DNA of 64,000 bases, taken from Exiguobacterium sp. RIT594. GTDB taxonomy: Bacteria; Bacillota; Bacilli; Exiguobacteriales; Exiguobacteriaceae. The notes below the pieces were generated by a model. The model searched no databases. It was not told the origin of the DNA and saw nothing but the letters and a program-made list of their open reading frames with translations. The stretch is from assembly GCF_003339585.1 (NCBI RefSeq), contig NZ_QPKF01000002.1:1-64000 (forward strand), in the 5' to 3' direction. Shown piece after piece: positions 51,137 through 59,951 of this stretch. Position 1 is the first letter of the stretch, and every line of letters starts with the position of its first letter. The position numbers and the translations under genes were made by a program.

Positions 51137-51631
51137 ATGGCAGCAAAAGACAATTCATTTGATATCGTGTCACAAATCAACATCGAGGAAGTCAAAAACG
51201 CGATGCAGGTCGCTTTAAAGGAAATCACGAACCGCTTTGATTTCAAAGGATCAAAAAGCGACATGAAACTCGAGAAAGAAGATTTGATTCTGATCTCAGA
51301 TGATAATTTTAAACTCGATCAAGTCAAAGATGTCCTGACAGCGAAACTCATCAAGCGCGAAGTCCCGACGAAAAACCTGCAATACGAAAAAGTCGAGCAG
51401 GCAGCCGGAAACACGGTCCGCCAACGCGTCATTCTCAAAAGCGGCATCGATCGTGATGATGCTAAAAAAATCAACAATGCCGTCAAGGAATCCAAACTCA
51501 AAGTCAAAACTCAGATTCAAGACGATCAAATCCGTGTCACTGGCAAATCGCGCGACGACTTGCAACAAGTCATGCAAATCGTCCGTGAATTACCATTATC
51601 GGTCGACGTCCAGTTCCTCAATTTCCGTTAA
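51137..51631 (+). CDS. yajQ: YajQ-family nucleotide-binding protein
   Basis: A 164-residue protein with the complete YajQ layout ('[23 protein letters not shown]', '[19 protein letters not shown]'). YajQ proteins bind nucleic acid or nucleotides, and in Xanthomonas a relative binds cyclic di-GMP. GAAAGGGGA precedes the ATG. Single-gene unit with its own terminator. Confidence 0.93.
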   Translation: MAAKDNSFDIVSQINIEEVKNAMQVALKEITNRFDFKGSKSDMKLEKEDLILISDDNFKLDQVKDVLTAKLIKREVPTKNLQYEKVEQAAGNTVRQRVILKSGIDRDDAKKINNAVKESKLKVKTQIQDDQIRVTGKSRDDLQQVMQIVRELPLSVDVQFLNFR

Positions 51632-51635
51632 GTAC

Positions 51636-51676
51636 AAAAAATCCCTTACTCCGATTGGAGAAAGGGATTTTTTTTC
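51636..51676. terminator. Bidirectional terminator
   Basis: AAAAAATCCCTTactCC - GATT - GGagAAAGGGATTTTTT, between yajQ and the converging SDR gene. Confidence 0.85.
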
Positions 51677-51680
51677 ATGC

Positions 51681-52463
51681 TTATTGCGCTGTATATCCAC
51701 CATCCAGGACAACGGCTTGACCGGTTACACCGGCTGCTTTGTCACTCGCGAGGAAGATCGCGTAATCAGCAATCTCTTTGACTTGAAGTAAACGGTGTTG
51801 CGGTACTAATGGATAGATGACCTCTTCGAGTACCCGATCGAGCGGCACATTCCGTGTTTCGGCAAGCGAAGACAGTTGTTTTTGGACAAGCGGTGTATCG
51901 ACGTAACCCGGGCAAATCGCGTTGACGGTAATGCCGGACGTCGCTCCTTCAAGTGCCGCGACTTTCGTCAGACCGATGACACCGTGTTTCGCACTGTTGT
52001 AGGCGGCCTTACCGGCAAATCCAATCAATCCGTTAATCGATGACATATTCAAAATACGTCCGAACCCTTGTTTTTTCATGATTGGGAAGACATATTTCGT
52101 ATACAGGAACGGCGCCCGTAACATGATGCTTTGGAGTAAATCAAATTTTTCAGTCGAAAATTCTTCAATTGGTGAGACGTGTTGCATACCGGCATTGTTA
52201 ATGACGATATCGATCCGTCCGTAATGTGACATCGTCTGTTCGATACTTGATTTGATGGCTGCTTCGCTCGTGACATCCCCTGCTACGGCAAAGGCTTCAA
52301 ATCCTTTACTTTGAAGTGCTTCTGCCGCCTGTTTCGCTGCATTTTCCTGTAAATCAACGATGACGACTTTTGCGCCTTCCTGTGCAAATTCTTCCGCGAT
52401 TTCAAGACCGATCCCACTTGCCGCTCCGGTAATCAATGCGACTTTTCCTTCAAGTTGTTTCAT
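51681..52463 (-). CDS. 3-hydroxybutyrate dehydrogenase-like SDR
   Basis: A 260-residue classical SDR. TGAASGIG at the N-terminus, NNAG, Ser in 'LNMSSINGLIG', YNSAK and the C-terminal 'GQAVVLDGGYTAQ' with 'QHRLLQVKEIADYAIFLAS' all match D-3-hydroxybutyrate dehydrogenases. The reaction would be NAD-dependent oxidation of 3-hydroxybutyrate to acetoacetate. The second ATG at 52463 has better spacing (nine bases) to AGAGGAG than that at 52469. Divergent from a LysR gene. Confidence 0.85.
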   Translation of the reverse strand: MKQLEGKVALITGAASGIGLEIAEEFAQEGAKVVIVDLQENAAKQAAEALQSKGFEAFAVAGDVTSEAAIKSSIEQTMSHYGRIDIVINNAGMQHVSPIEEFSTEKFDLLQSIMLRAPFLYTKYVFPIMKKQGFGRILNMSSINGLIGFAGKAAYNSAKHGVIGLTKVAALEGATSGITVNAICPGYVDTPLVQKQLSSLAETRNVPLDRVLEEVIYPLVPQHRLLQVKEIADYAIFLASDKAAGVTGQAVVLDGGYTAQ

Positions 52464-52577
52464 CTTCATCTACTCCTCTTTACTCGTTTGTTTCTTTTAC
52501 TGTACGCTTAGTCAATGAATAATAAAAATGAATACTTGTTATGATAGATATAACAAAAACGAATAGGAGTGAATCAG

Positions 52578-53453
52578 ATGGATTTTCGGCAATTGGAATA
52601 TTTCACGGAAGTCGCCCGCTTCAAAAGTTTCACCCGGGCTGCGGATCACCTCCATGTCACGCAACCGACACTCAGTAAAATGGTCCGCCATTTAGAAGAA
52701 GAACTCGATATCGAACTGTTTGACCGGAGTAAACGGCAAATCGTCTTGACGGACGCCGGAGAAACCTTACTCGTCGAAGGCGAAAAAATACTGAATCAGC
52801 TCGCAGATCTGCCGTCCCACCTCTACGACGTCATGCACTTGACGAAAGGAACACTCCGAATCGGTGTACCGCCTCTAATCGGTTCCTTGTTTTTCCCTCG
52901 TCTGCTCCGTCTGTTCCGTGAACGGTATCCGATGGTGACGATTGAAATTACGGAAGCCGGTGGACATGCGCTTGAAAAAGCCGTCGTTGCCGGTGAAGTC
53001 GATTTGATTGCAACAGTCTTTCCGGCCGATGAACATTTGACAGTGTATCCCTTTATTGAAGAAGAACTGCATTTATTCTTACCGGAACACCATCCGCTCG
53101 CTGACCGCTCATCGATTGCACTGGCGGATGTCGCCGAAATGCCGTTCGTTCTTTTTAATGAAACCTTCTCCCTTCACGATGTCGTTTTACAGGCTTGCGA
53201 CGCGGCAGGTTTTCAACCGACAATCGCCCATGTCAGCTCGCAATGGGACTTCCTGTGTTTACTCGTCGCTGAAGGCAATGCGGTGACCGTTCTGCCGCGG
53301 TCTTTAGCCCAACAGATGACAATCAACGGTGTCAAGACGATTCCACTTGATGTCCGTGTACCGTGGCAACTTGGTGTCGCGGTTCCAACCGGGCGCTATC
53401 AGTCTTATGTGACACGAGAATGGATTCGATTCGTTCAAGAAATCCATTCCTGA
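52578..53453 (+). CDS. LysR-family regulator
   Basis: A 291-residue LTTR: winged helix at 1-60 ('FRQLEYFTEVARFKSFTRAADHLHVTQPTLSKMVRHLE') and a substrate-binding domain. Resembles CidR/YwbI-type proteins. Start at 52578 because the GTG at 52569 lies in the AGGAGTGA site. Likely controls the divergent SDR gene and perhaps the next gene; the shared 105-base gap would hold its sites. Confidence 0.88.
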   Translation: MDFRQLEYFTEVARFKSFTRAADHLHVTQPTLSKMVRHLEEELDIELFDRSKRQIVLTDAGETLLVEGEKILNQLADLPSHLYDVMHLTKGTLRIGVPPLIGSLFFPRLLRLFRERYPMVTIEITEAGGHALEKAVVAGEVDLIATVFPADEHLTVYPFIEEELHLFLPEHHPLADRSSIALADVAEMPFVLFNETFSLHDVVLQACDAAGFQPTIAHVSSQWDFLCLLVAEGNAVTVLPRSLAQQMTINGVKTIPLDVRVPWQLGVAVPTGRYQSYVTREWIRFVQEIHS

Positions 53454-53549
53454 AACGAATGACAAGTATAAAAATCATGTATTTGTAGCATGGGTATTCT
53501 TCCTTTAAGATAAATCGTATCGTTCATAACAGAAAGGAAGTTATTCATC

Positions 53550-53963
53550 ATGGCTACAGACTTAAACAACAGACACGAAGTAGGACTAAAAAAATTAAAC
53601 GAGTTCACCGATACAAATTCAGCTCAATCGACGCACGAAAAAATCGCCGAATCGTTAAAAGATATCGCACCGGCAGTCGGTGAATGGATTACAGATTTTG
53701 CTTACGGTGAAGTTTACAGCCGGAACGGGCTTGTCAATCGCGACCGGGCAATCGTCACGATCGCTACACTCGTCACACAAGGGACAGAACCTCAACTTGC
53801 CCTTCATATTAATACCGGCTTAACTGCCGGATTGACAGGAAATGAGATTGTCGAAGCCATCATGCATCTTGTCCCTTACACCGGTTTCCCGCGTGTCCTC
53901 AATGCACTCGAAGTCGCAAAAGTGGTCTTTGCCGAGCGCGGGATCACGGTCGACCCGGCTTAA
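53550..53963 (+). CDS. Carboxymuconolactone decarboxylase-family protein
   Basis: A 137-residue AhpD-like helical protein with 'FAYGEVYSRNGLVNRDRAIVTIATLVTQGTEPQL' and 'IVEAIMHLVPYTGFPRVLNAL', typical of the YurZ/4-carboxymuconolactone decarboxylase group. It lacks the CxxC of AhpD peroxidases, so a redox role is unlikely. Follows the LysR gene by about 97 bases. Confidence 0.87.
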   Translation: MATDLNNRHEVGLKKLNEFTDTNSAQSTHEKIAESLKDIAPAVGEWITDFAYGEVYSRNGLVNRDRAIVTIATLVTQGTEPQLALHINTGLTAGLTGNEIVEAIMHLVPYTGFPRVLNALEVAKVVFAERGITVDPA

Positions 53964-54026
53964 TTAAAAATAGGATGAGCCGCATGAAACGCGGGGTATA
54001 CTCTTAGTACAAGGGAGCGATGCCAG

Positions 54027-54620
54027 ATGCAGTATGCACTCATCACGGATTTGCACAGTTCATTATCCGATACACGTGCTGTGTTGACAGATATTCAACA
54101 GACAGCTCCGCAAGCCATTGTCTTTTCGCTTGGAGATGTCCATGAGTGTCACATCGGAAAAAAGCGGGCTAAACGGTATACATTTGAAGAAATCGAACAA
54201 ATCGTGACGCTTGATCCGGATTTTTTGAAGTTGCTGTTTTTTGAGACGTTGCTCGGAAATCAGGAAGAACGGTTGTTTTCCTTGATTCCAGCAGGGATAT
54301 CCAGTTATCTCGATCAACTGCGCACATCAAATCGGACAAAACAAATCGCGTCTGCTTTGTTCATTCACGGCGACCAATTGAAATGGAGCTATGATTTGAC
54401 ACCCGATACATCCGCTTATCCCGACCGTCTCTTATTTTTTGGACACAGTCATGTGCACGGACTATTCAAAGAGGGTAAACGTCTGGCGATTCATCATGAT
54501 ATCCCGATTTCCATCAAACGTGGCCGTTACGCCATCAACGTCGGACCGGTTCTGGTCGAACGTGAATGGTTGCTGTACGACACAACCGCCGAAACCATCA
54601 CTTTTCATCAAGTCAAATGA
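54027..54620 (+). CDS. Calcineurin-type metallophosphoesterase
   Basis: A 197-residue phosphoesterase with 'ITDLHSS' (D8, H10), 'SLGDVHEC', 'LGNQEE' (in place of the usual GNHD), 'IHGD' and 'FGHSHVHG'. The change from GNHD to GNQE removes the usual proton-donor histidine, so activity may differ from its relatives. Substrate unknown. CAAGGGAG precedes the ATG. Confidence 0.82.
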   Translation: MQYALITDLHSSLSDTRAVLTDIQQTAPQAIVFSLGDVHECHIGKKRAKRYTFEEIEQIVTLDPDFLKLLFFETLLGNQEERLFSLIPAGISSYLDQLRTSNRTKQIASALFIHGDQLKWSYDLTPDTSAYPDRLLFFGHSHVHGLFKEGKRLAIHHDIPISIKRGRYAINVGPVLVEREWLLYDTTAETITFHQVK

Positions 54621-54630
54621 ATGTCTGACA

Positions 54631-54687
54631 TGACAAAATCCCCCGTATCCTTCACGATTTGTGAAGGGTACGGGGGATTTTGATGTC
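54631..54687. terminator. Long bidirectional terminator
   Basis: TGACaAAATCCCCCGTAtCCTTCAC - GATTT - GTGAAGGgTACGGGGGATTTT...TGTCA between convergent genes, with near 20 paired bases. Confidence 0.9.
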
Positions 54688-54694
54688 ATCTCGC

Positions 54695-55300
54695 TTATAG
54701 AAAACGGACAAGTGAAGCGCGAACTAAATCCACTTGTGTAAATTCTGTTTTATCAGCAAACTGATTCACGACACGGCGGACTTCACCTTGACGACGGACG
54801 AAGCTCGTCGGTACCGGTGTCTTCCGGACGAGTTGCTCATACAATGTCGTCAATTGATGATCATCGATGACCGTAGTCATTTGATCGAGGAACAACAGGA
54901 CATGAAGGCGGTTCAAATAATCCCATGGCTTGTCTTCCGAACGAAATTCATTGCGCGCCAACCATTTTTTTAGACCGATGGCATCAATTTGATTCAACGT
55001 CTCTTTCGTACGGGGGGCTTTCCATAACGCCAATAACTCACCGAGTTTTTTGCGCGTCTGTTTTTTTTCCATGAAGAACTCGAAGTTACTTTTCGTATCG
55101 AGTGCGTCACCGCTGATCGGAGCAATTTGATCGGCTCCTGGTGCTGTCACGAAATCTAAGATGAAATCGACTGATTCACCTGGAAGCCATGTCGCGACCT
55201 TTCCATGAAAATCAGCAATAAAAGCGATGGATGAAGCCAAGTCTTCCTGATTCATTTGTGTAGATGCGTGCTGTAACCGTTCCATTGTCTCTTTGTTCAT
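54695..55300 (-). CDS. Hypothetical helical protein after argS
   Basis: A 201-residue soluble protein, mostly helical, with no signal or membrane segment. I do not recognise the family. It follows argS by 29 nt on the same strand, so it is co-transcribed and also under the argS T-box. The ribosome site (GATGGGGTT) is weak. Confidence 0.6.
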   Translation of the reverse strand: MNKETMERLQHASTQMNQEDLASSIAFIADFHGKVATWLPGESVDFILDFVTAPGADQIAPISGDALDTKSNFEFFMEKKQTRKKLGELLALWKAPRTKETLNQIDAIGLKKWLARNEFRSEDKPWDYLNRLHVLLFLDQMTTVIDDHQLTTLYEQLVRKTPVPTSFVRRQGEVRRVVNQFADKTEFTQVDLVRASLVRFL

Positions 55301-55329
55301 ATGATAACCCCATCTTTAATTGATTTATC

Positions 55330-57012
55330 TTACATTTCTTCAGGAGCGCCGACACCGAGCAGGCGTAATCCTTCCGTCAATACAATCGTAACCGATTTTA
55401 CGAGTGCGAGGCGAGATTGTTTTTCCGCGTCGTCTTCGAGGACACGAACCTGTCCGTAATATTTGTTGAAACTTTGAGCCAAATCAAGAACGTAACGGCT
55501 GATGATTGATGGTTCGCGACGTGTAAACGCCCGGTCAATCACTGCCGAGAACTGGTTCAACATCGACACGACACCCCATGAATAGTCGTCTGCGCTACCC
55601 GCAAACGCTGATCCATCGTATTCGCCTTTACGTAACAATGAATTTGCCCGCGCATTCGTATATTGGACGTACGGACCGGTTTCTCCTTCAAATTTCAACA
55701 TTTGCTCGAGATCAAATTCAATGTTGTTCATGCGCTCATTTTTTAAATCGTGGAAAATGACAGCACCGACACCGACTTCGCGTGCCGTCTGTTCGGCATT
55801 GGCAAGGTTCGGATTTTTCTCGGCGATGTTTTGTTTCGCGACATTGATTGCATCTTGAAGCACTTCTTCAAGAAGGACAATCCGTCCTTTACGCGTCGAC
55901 ATCTTTTTCCCGTCTTTCATGATTAAACCAAATGGAACATGGTGCATGCCGTCAACATTTTCAAAGCCAAGTTTCTTCAGAACAGCAAACAGCTGTTTAA
56001 AGTGGAGGGCCTGTTCACCGCCGACAACGTAAAAGGCCTGCTCGAAACCGTATGTCTCAAGACGATAGACGGCAGCAGCCAAGTCACGTGTTGCATACAA
56101 TGTCGCTCCGTCTTTTTTCTTAATCAAGGCAGGAGGCATTCCTTCGGCTTCGAGATCGACGACCATTGCGCCTTCCGACTCGACGAGCAACTCTTTTTCT
56201 TCCAATAAGTCGATCACGTGTTGCATCTTATCATTATAGAAGGCTTCGCCGTTCAAACTGTCGAAGCTGACACCAAGCATTTCATAGACACGGTTGAACT
56301 CGACGAGCGAAACTTCACGGAACCATGTCCAAAGTGCTGTTGCTTGTTCGTCACCCTGTTCAAGTTTCTTGAACCAAGCACGACCTTCATCTTCTAAGCC
56401 TGGGTTTTCTTCCGCTTCTTCATGGAAACGCACGTACAGTTTGAGCAATTCTTTGATCGGCTCAGCCCGGACGTCTTCTTCCTTGCCCCACATATTGTAG
56501 GCGACCATCAATTTCCCGAACTGTGTTCCCCAGTCTCCGAGGTGATTGATACCGACGACATCATATCCTTTTTTTCGTGAAATCTGGTTCAGCGCATTTC
56601 CGATGACTGTCGAACGTAAATGTCCCATCGAGAACGGCTTCGCGATGTTTGGTGATGAGAAGTCAGTCACGATCGTTTTGCCGTTCGCTTCGCTTGATCC
56701 GTAAGCTTGCTGTTCTTCTAAAACACGTTTAATGATTTCACGCGAAACCACTTCCCGGTTTAGGAAGACGTTCACGTACGGTCCCGCTGCCTGCACGTTC
56801 GAGAACAGTGGATTATCGATTTTTTCAGCCAGTTCCGTTGCAATCATCATCGGTGCTTTCCGGAATGCTTTTGCGAGTTGGAAACACGGGAATGCCAGAT
56901 CTCCGTGATCCTCATGTTTTGGTTGTTCAATCAACTGTTCGATCTCTTCTTGTGACAATGCATCACCAATCACATCATGTAATACTTGGGCGTATTGTTG
57001 CTTGTAACTCAT
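55330..57012 (-). CDS. argS: Arginyl-tRNA synthetase
   Basis: A 560-residue class I synthetase of full length: N-terminal Arg_tRNA_synt_N, the HIGH-like 'KPFSMGHLRST', the KMSKS-like 'KKMSTRKGR' and the C-terminal DALR anticodon domain ending 'LRLLGVGAPEEM'. The ATG at 57012 is preceded by TTGGAGGA; an upstream in-frame start lies in the T-box terminator. Expression is controlled by the T-box leader. Confidence 0.96.
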   Translation of the reverse strand: MSYKQQYAQVLHDVIGDALSQEEIEQLIEQPKHEDHGDLAFPCFQLAKAFRKAPMMIATELAEKIDNPLFSNVQAAGPYVNVFLNREVVSREIIKRVLEEQQAYGSSEANGKTIVTDFSSPNIAKPFSMGHLRSTVIGNALNQISRKKGYDVVGINHLGDWGTQFGKLMVAYNMWGKEEDVRAEPIKELLKLYVRFHEEAEENPGLEDEGRAWFKKLEQGDEQATALWTWFREVSLVEFNRVYEMLGVSFDSLNGEAFYNDKMQHVIDLLEEKELLVESEGAMVVDLEAEGMPPALIKKKDGATLYATRDLAAAVYRLETYGFEQAFYVVGGEQALHFKQLFAVLKKLGFENVDGMHHVPFGLIMKDGKKMSTRKGRIVLLEEVLQDAINVAKQNIAEKNPNLANAEQTAREVGVGAVIFHDLKNERMNNIEFDLEQMLKFEGETGPYVQYTNARANSLLRKGEYDGSAFAGSADDYSWGVVSMLNQFSAVIDRAFTRREPSIISRYVLDLAQSFNKYYGQVRVLEDDAEKQSRLALVKSVTIVLTEGLRLLGVGAPEEM

Positions 57013-57044
57013 TTTGTTTCCTCCAAACAGTTTATTTTTTTCCA

Positions 57045-57285
57045 ATAAAAAACGCCCTTTGCGCAACACGCAAAGAGACGGAATGACCGCGGTACCACTC
57101 TTCTTGGTGTCGACGGTACGACACCCACTTTAACGGGGATAACGGGGTTCCCCCGGCTAGGCCTGATCACACGGATTCGGATAGCATCTCGGAAGTGCGT
57201 TTCACGATGGTCTAATCTGTTCAGGCTTCCACCGTTCCCTGATTCGCTGGTCGATTACATCATATCGCTACTTTCTTCGTCATCG
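57045..57285 (-). promoter_or_regulatory. Arginine T-box leader
   Basis: On the minus strand the leader has Stem I parts (GAAGAAAGTAGCGA; GGGAACGGTGGAAGCC), the 14-nt T-box antiterminator core AAGAGTGGTACCGCGG, and a terminator hairpin CTTTGCG - TGTTG - CGCAAAG followed by GTTTTTT. Within the loop GTGAAACGCACTTCC the CGC at 57197-57199 is the likely specifier codon (Arg). Uncharged tRNA-Arg would stabilise the antiterminator. No gene lies between it and 57417; the rest of the gap is promoter-type sequence. Confidence 0.9.
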
Positions 57286-57417
57286 ATTGTTTGATATCTT
57301 TCACATTATACGCAATTCACCGCATTCTCTCAACCTTATTTTTTTGTAAATCCGTTATCATAATTTCCACAAAACGGGTATAAGTAGGGAAGGACTGTTA
57401 AAGGAGGGAGACACATC

Positions 57418-59094
57418 ATGGTCTACTATCAAAAAGTCGCACGAAACAGTTGGCTTGCCTTGTGTCTCGTTGCTGGTCTGCTTACCTTCACTTTACTGAC
57501 ACATCCGACACTCATCGACTTTCCGCTCTCATTTGGCAATGCCACTTATCTTCTAGCGCTCATCATCCTGTTCCAGTTCGACAACGTCCGTCGTGGAGGC
57601 ATTTATTATACGTTTCAGGAAGGCATTATTTTATTCATCTTTCTTAATTACGGATTATGGCCGTCCATTCTTCTCAGCCAAATCGGCATCTTCGTCTTTC
57701 AGTTTTTTTCTCATAAAAAAGAAATTCGCCGTCAACGTTTTTTCTACTTGTATCCAATCAACGCCCTGTTTGATTTAGTTTATCTCGCCTCTCCGTCACT
57801 CGTCTATTTAGTACTCGGCGGACCGATTGGAACCGGCTTTACTTACTCGAAAGCACTCCTTCCGCTTCTCGGCTATTTGACGACTGTCATGATCGTTTCC
57901 TATCTCCAATGCCGGTTCGTCAACCGTATCTTATATCTGAAATATGATTGGGTACGCCTTGTCCGTCTGCAGACACTTGTCTACGGTATCAGTATCTTAA
58001 GCGCTCTGCTCGGAATCTGGTTTTATGATGAGAACCCGCTCATCGCCGCTTCCGTCTCGACGCTGATCTTATTTTTATTCAAACGATTGCTCCAGCAACG
58101 CGGGGAAACGATCGAAGCGAATGAAAAAGCCAAACGGTTTGATGACGCCAAAGAACATCTGCTGATTTCCCAGTTTGAACAAGAAACGATTGACTCCTTA
58201 TTACGCGACCTGCCGCATCTGATTGATTTTTCGGAAGGTTGGATATCGATTCAGCAACAGCGTAAGCAAACCATTTACAATATCCGGACGAAAACAATCA
58301 TCGATGTCCTGCCTTTATTCCATTCCCTGAAGGCCGAGCAGCTGCAAACACCACTCATCCATGGTCTAAGGTGCGATTGGGGGACGGACATTCAAATTGA
58401 CTTACCCGTTGACCGTCATTCGATGATTGCGATTCCATCCATTACAAACGAAGATGTCGATGTATCGATCGTCCTGTTTCATCAAACCGCGGATGCCTAT
58501 GATGAGACAAGTGCGGACGAAATTTCGCGTTTGTTACGTATTTTTTGTCGAGTGTTGCACCGTTCACGGGAAACTTACCAACTGTATGCTGAGAGCCGGA
58601 CTGATGCTTTGACGGAGCTCGCCAACAGTCGTGCGTTTTACGAGGAAGGGGCACAGCAATTTACCTCCGACCGCTACCCTTTGTCGATCATTTTATTTGA
58701 TATCGATCACTTCAAACATGTTAACGATACGTATGGACATAAGGTCGGTGACCTTGTTCTGCGTGAACTCGGTCGCAGGATCCGGACCGTGCAACAGAAA
58801 AAGCAGAACGTCTTCGCAGCACGGTACGGCGGAGAAGAATTTGTCCTGTTACTTCATCAAGCTCCACAGAACGAAGCCATCGATTTTGCAGAAGAAGTCC
58901 GACATGCTGTCCTCGACCGGCCGTTTGTCGTCGACGGACATCGTTTATCCATCACCATCAGCCTCGGCGTCGATACCGTCGAATATCCGTCGGAACGATC
59001 GTTTGAAGAATCGCTTCGTCAAGCGGATCACGCCCTTTATGTCGGCGGCAAACACAACGGTCGCAACTGTACTGCTCATTACGCTAATCTTTGA
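57418..59094 (+). CDS. Membrane diguanylate cyclase (GGDEF)
   Basis: A 558-residue protein: residues 1-225 hold seven or eight membrane segments, about 226-390 a GAF-like or coiled part, and about 395-555 a GGDEF domain with the intact 'YGGEEF' active site and 'DIDHFKHVNDTYGH'. The RxxD inhibitory site five residues before the active site is not seen, so product inhibition may be lacking. It makes cyclic di-GMP from GTP. GGAGGGAG precedes the ATG. Confidence 0.92.
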   Translation: MVYYQKVARNSWLALCLVAGLLTFTLLTHPTLIDFPLSFGNATYLLALIILFQFDNVRRGGIYYTFQEGIILFIFLNYGLWPSILLSQIGIFVFQFFSHKKEIRRQRFFYLYPINALFDLVYLASPSLVYLVLGGPIGTGFTYSKALLPLLGYLTTVMIVSYLQCRFVNRILYLKYDWVRLVRLQTLVYGISILSALLGIWFYDENPLIAASVSTLILFLFKRLLQQRGETIEANEKAKRFDDAKEHLLISQFEQETIDSLLRDLPHLIDFSEGWISIQQQRKQTIYNIRTKTIIDVLPLFHSLKAEQLQTPLIHGLRCDWGTDIQIDLPVDRHSMIAIPSITNEDVDVSIVLFHQTADAYDETSADEISRLLRIFCRVLHRSRETYQLYAESRTDALTELANSRAFYEEGAQQFTSDRYPLSIILFDIDHFKHVNDTYGHKVGDLVLRELGRRIRTVQQKKQNVFAARYGGEEFVLLLHQAPQNEAIDFAEEVRHAVLDRPFVVDGHRLSITISLGVDTVEYPSERSFEESLRQADHALYVGGKHNGRNCTAHYANL

Positions 59095-59109
59095 AAGGTC
59101 GTGATTATC

Positions 59110-59889
59110 TTGTCGATTACTGAAATTGAACGACTGGTTCCCACACTTGAAATGCCCCGAACAATCCGGATTTATCGTCCGACTGAACTCCCGGTCGATG
59201 AAGCACTCCCGGTCATTTATATGCACGACGGTCAAAATGTATTCAGCGGTGAGACTGCCTCTTTCGGAAAAGGATGGGAAGTCCATCATGCACTTCATAC
59301 CATTCAGTTACATGCGATGATCGTCGCCATCGACAGTCCGGATGATGGAATGGACCGCTACGATGAGTATGCCCCTTGGACGGACGAAGCTCTGTTAATG
59401 CGCACCGCTTATCCTTCCCATCGCAAGACGATTGGCGGCAATGGAAAACAATACATGCACTGGATCGTTCATGAACTGAAACCGTATATCGATGCGCAGT
59501 ATGCGACGATTCCGACGGATACGACCATGATCGGCAGTTCGATGGGAGGTGTCATTTCACTGTACGGCTTGTTTGCTTATCCGGAAGTCTTTACGCGTGT
59601 CGCTGCTTTATCAACGGCCGGTTGGGCGAACTTTTCTTCTTTACTGGAATTCATTGAGCGCAGTCCGGATTTATCCGAGGACCATCGTTGTTATATGGAT
59701 GTCGGTACGAAGGAAGTCAGCGGACCGATGACAGAAAATGACTACCTGCATACGAACGAGGTTTTGGCGAAAGCGGTGCAGAAAAAAGTTCAACACGCGG
59801 CTTATGAAGTCATTCCGGGTGCCGTCCATCATGAAACCGAATGGGCAAAACGGATGCCGGATATTCTCCGTTTCTTATTTTCATCCTAA
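59110..59889 (+). CDS. Putative esterase (esterase D family)
   Basis: A 259-residue alpha/beta hydrolase: 'YMHDGQNVF', nucleophile in 'GSSMGGVISLYG', and His in 'GAVHHETEW'. The layout is that of putative esterases such as B. subtilis YbbA/enterochelin-esterase relatives. The start is uncertain: TTG at 59110 or GTG at 59101, which lies only two bases after AAAGG. Six to fifteen bases after the GGDEF gene, so co-transcribed. Confidence 0.82.
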   Translation: MSITEIERLVPTLEMPRTIRIYRPTELPVDEALPVIYMHDGQNVFSGETASFGKGWEVHHALHTIQLHAMIVAIDSPDDGMDRYDEYAPWTDEALLMRTAYPSHRKTIGGNGKQYMHWIVHELKPYIDAQYATIPTDTTMIGSSMGGVISLYGLFAYPEVFTRVAALSTAGWANFSSLLEFIERSPDLSEDHRCYMDVGTKEVSGPMTENDYLHTNEVLAKAVQKKVQHAAYEVIPGAVHHETEWAKRMPDILRFLFSS

Positions 59890-59890
59890 A

Positions 59891-59940
59891 AAAAGCAGGC
59901 TGACAACATCCTGGATTCGGATGTTGTCAGCCTGCTTTTA
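59891..59940. terminator. Bidirectional terminator
   Basis: AAAAGCAGGCTGACAACATCC - TGGATTC - GGATGTTGTCAGCCTGCTTTT, a stem of about 20 bp between convergent genes. Confidence 0.92.
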
Positions 59941-59951
59941 TTCATACCTGA

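Noticed and set aside
53480-53500. GGGTATTC before the carboxymuconolactone decarboxylase gene as a SigB -10 box
   Set aside because: No GTTT-like -35 box lies 12-15 bases upstream, so only half of the promoter pattern is present.
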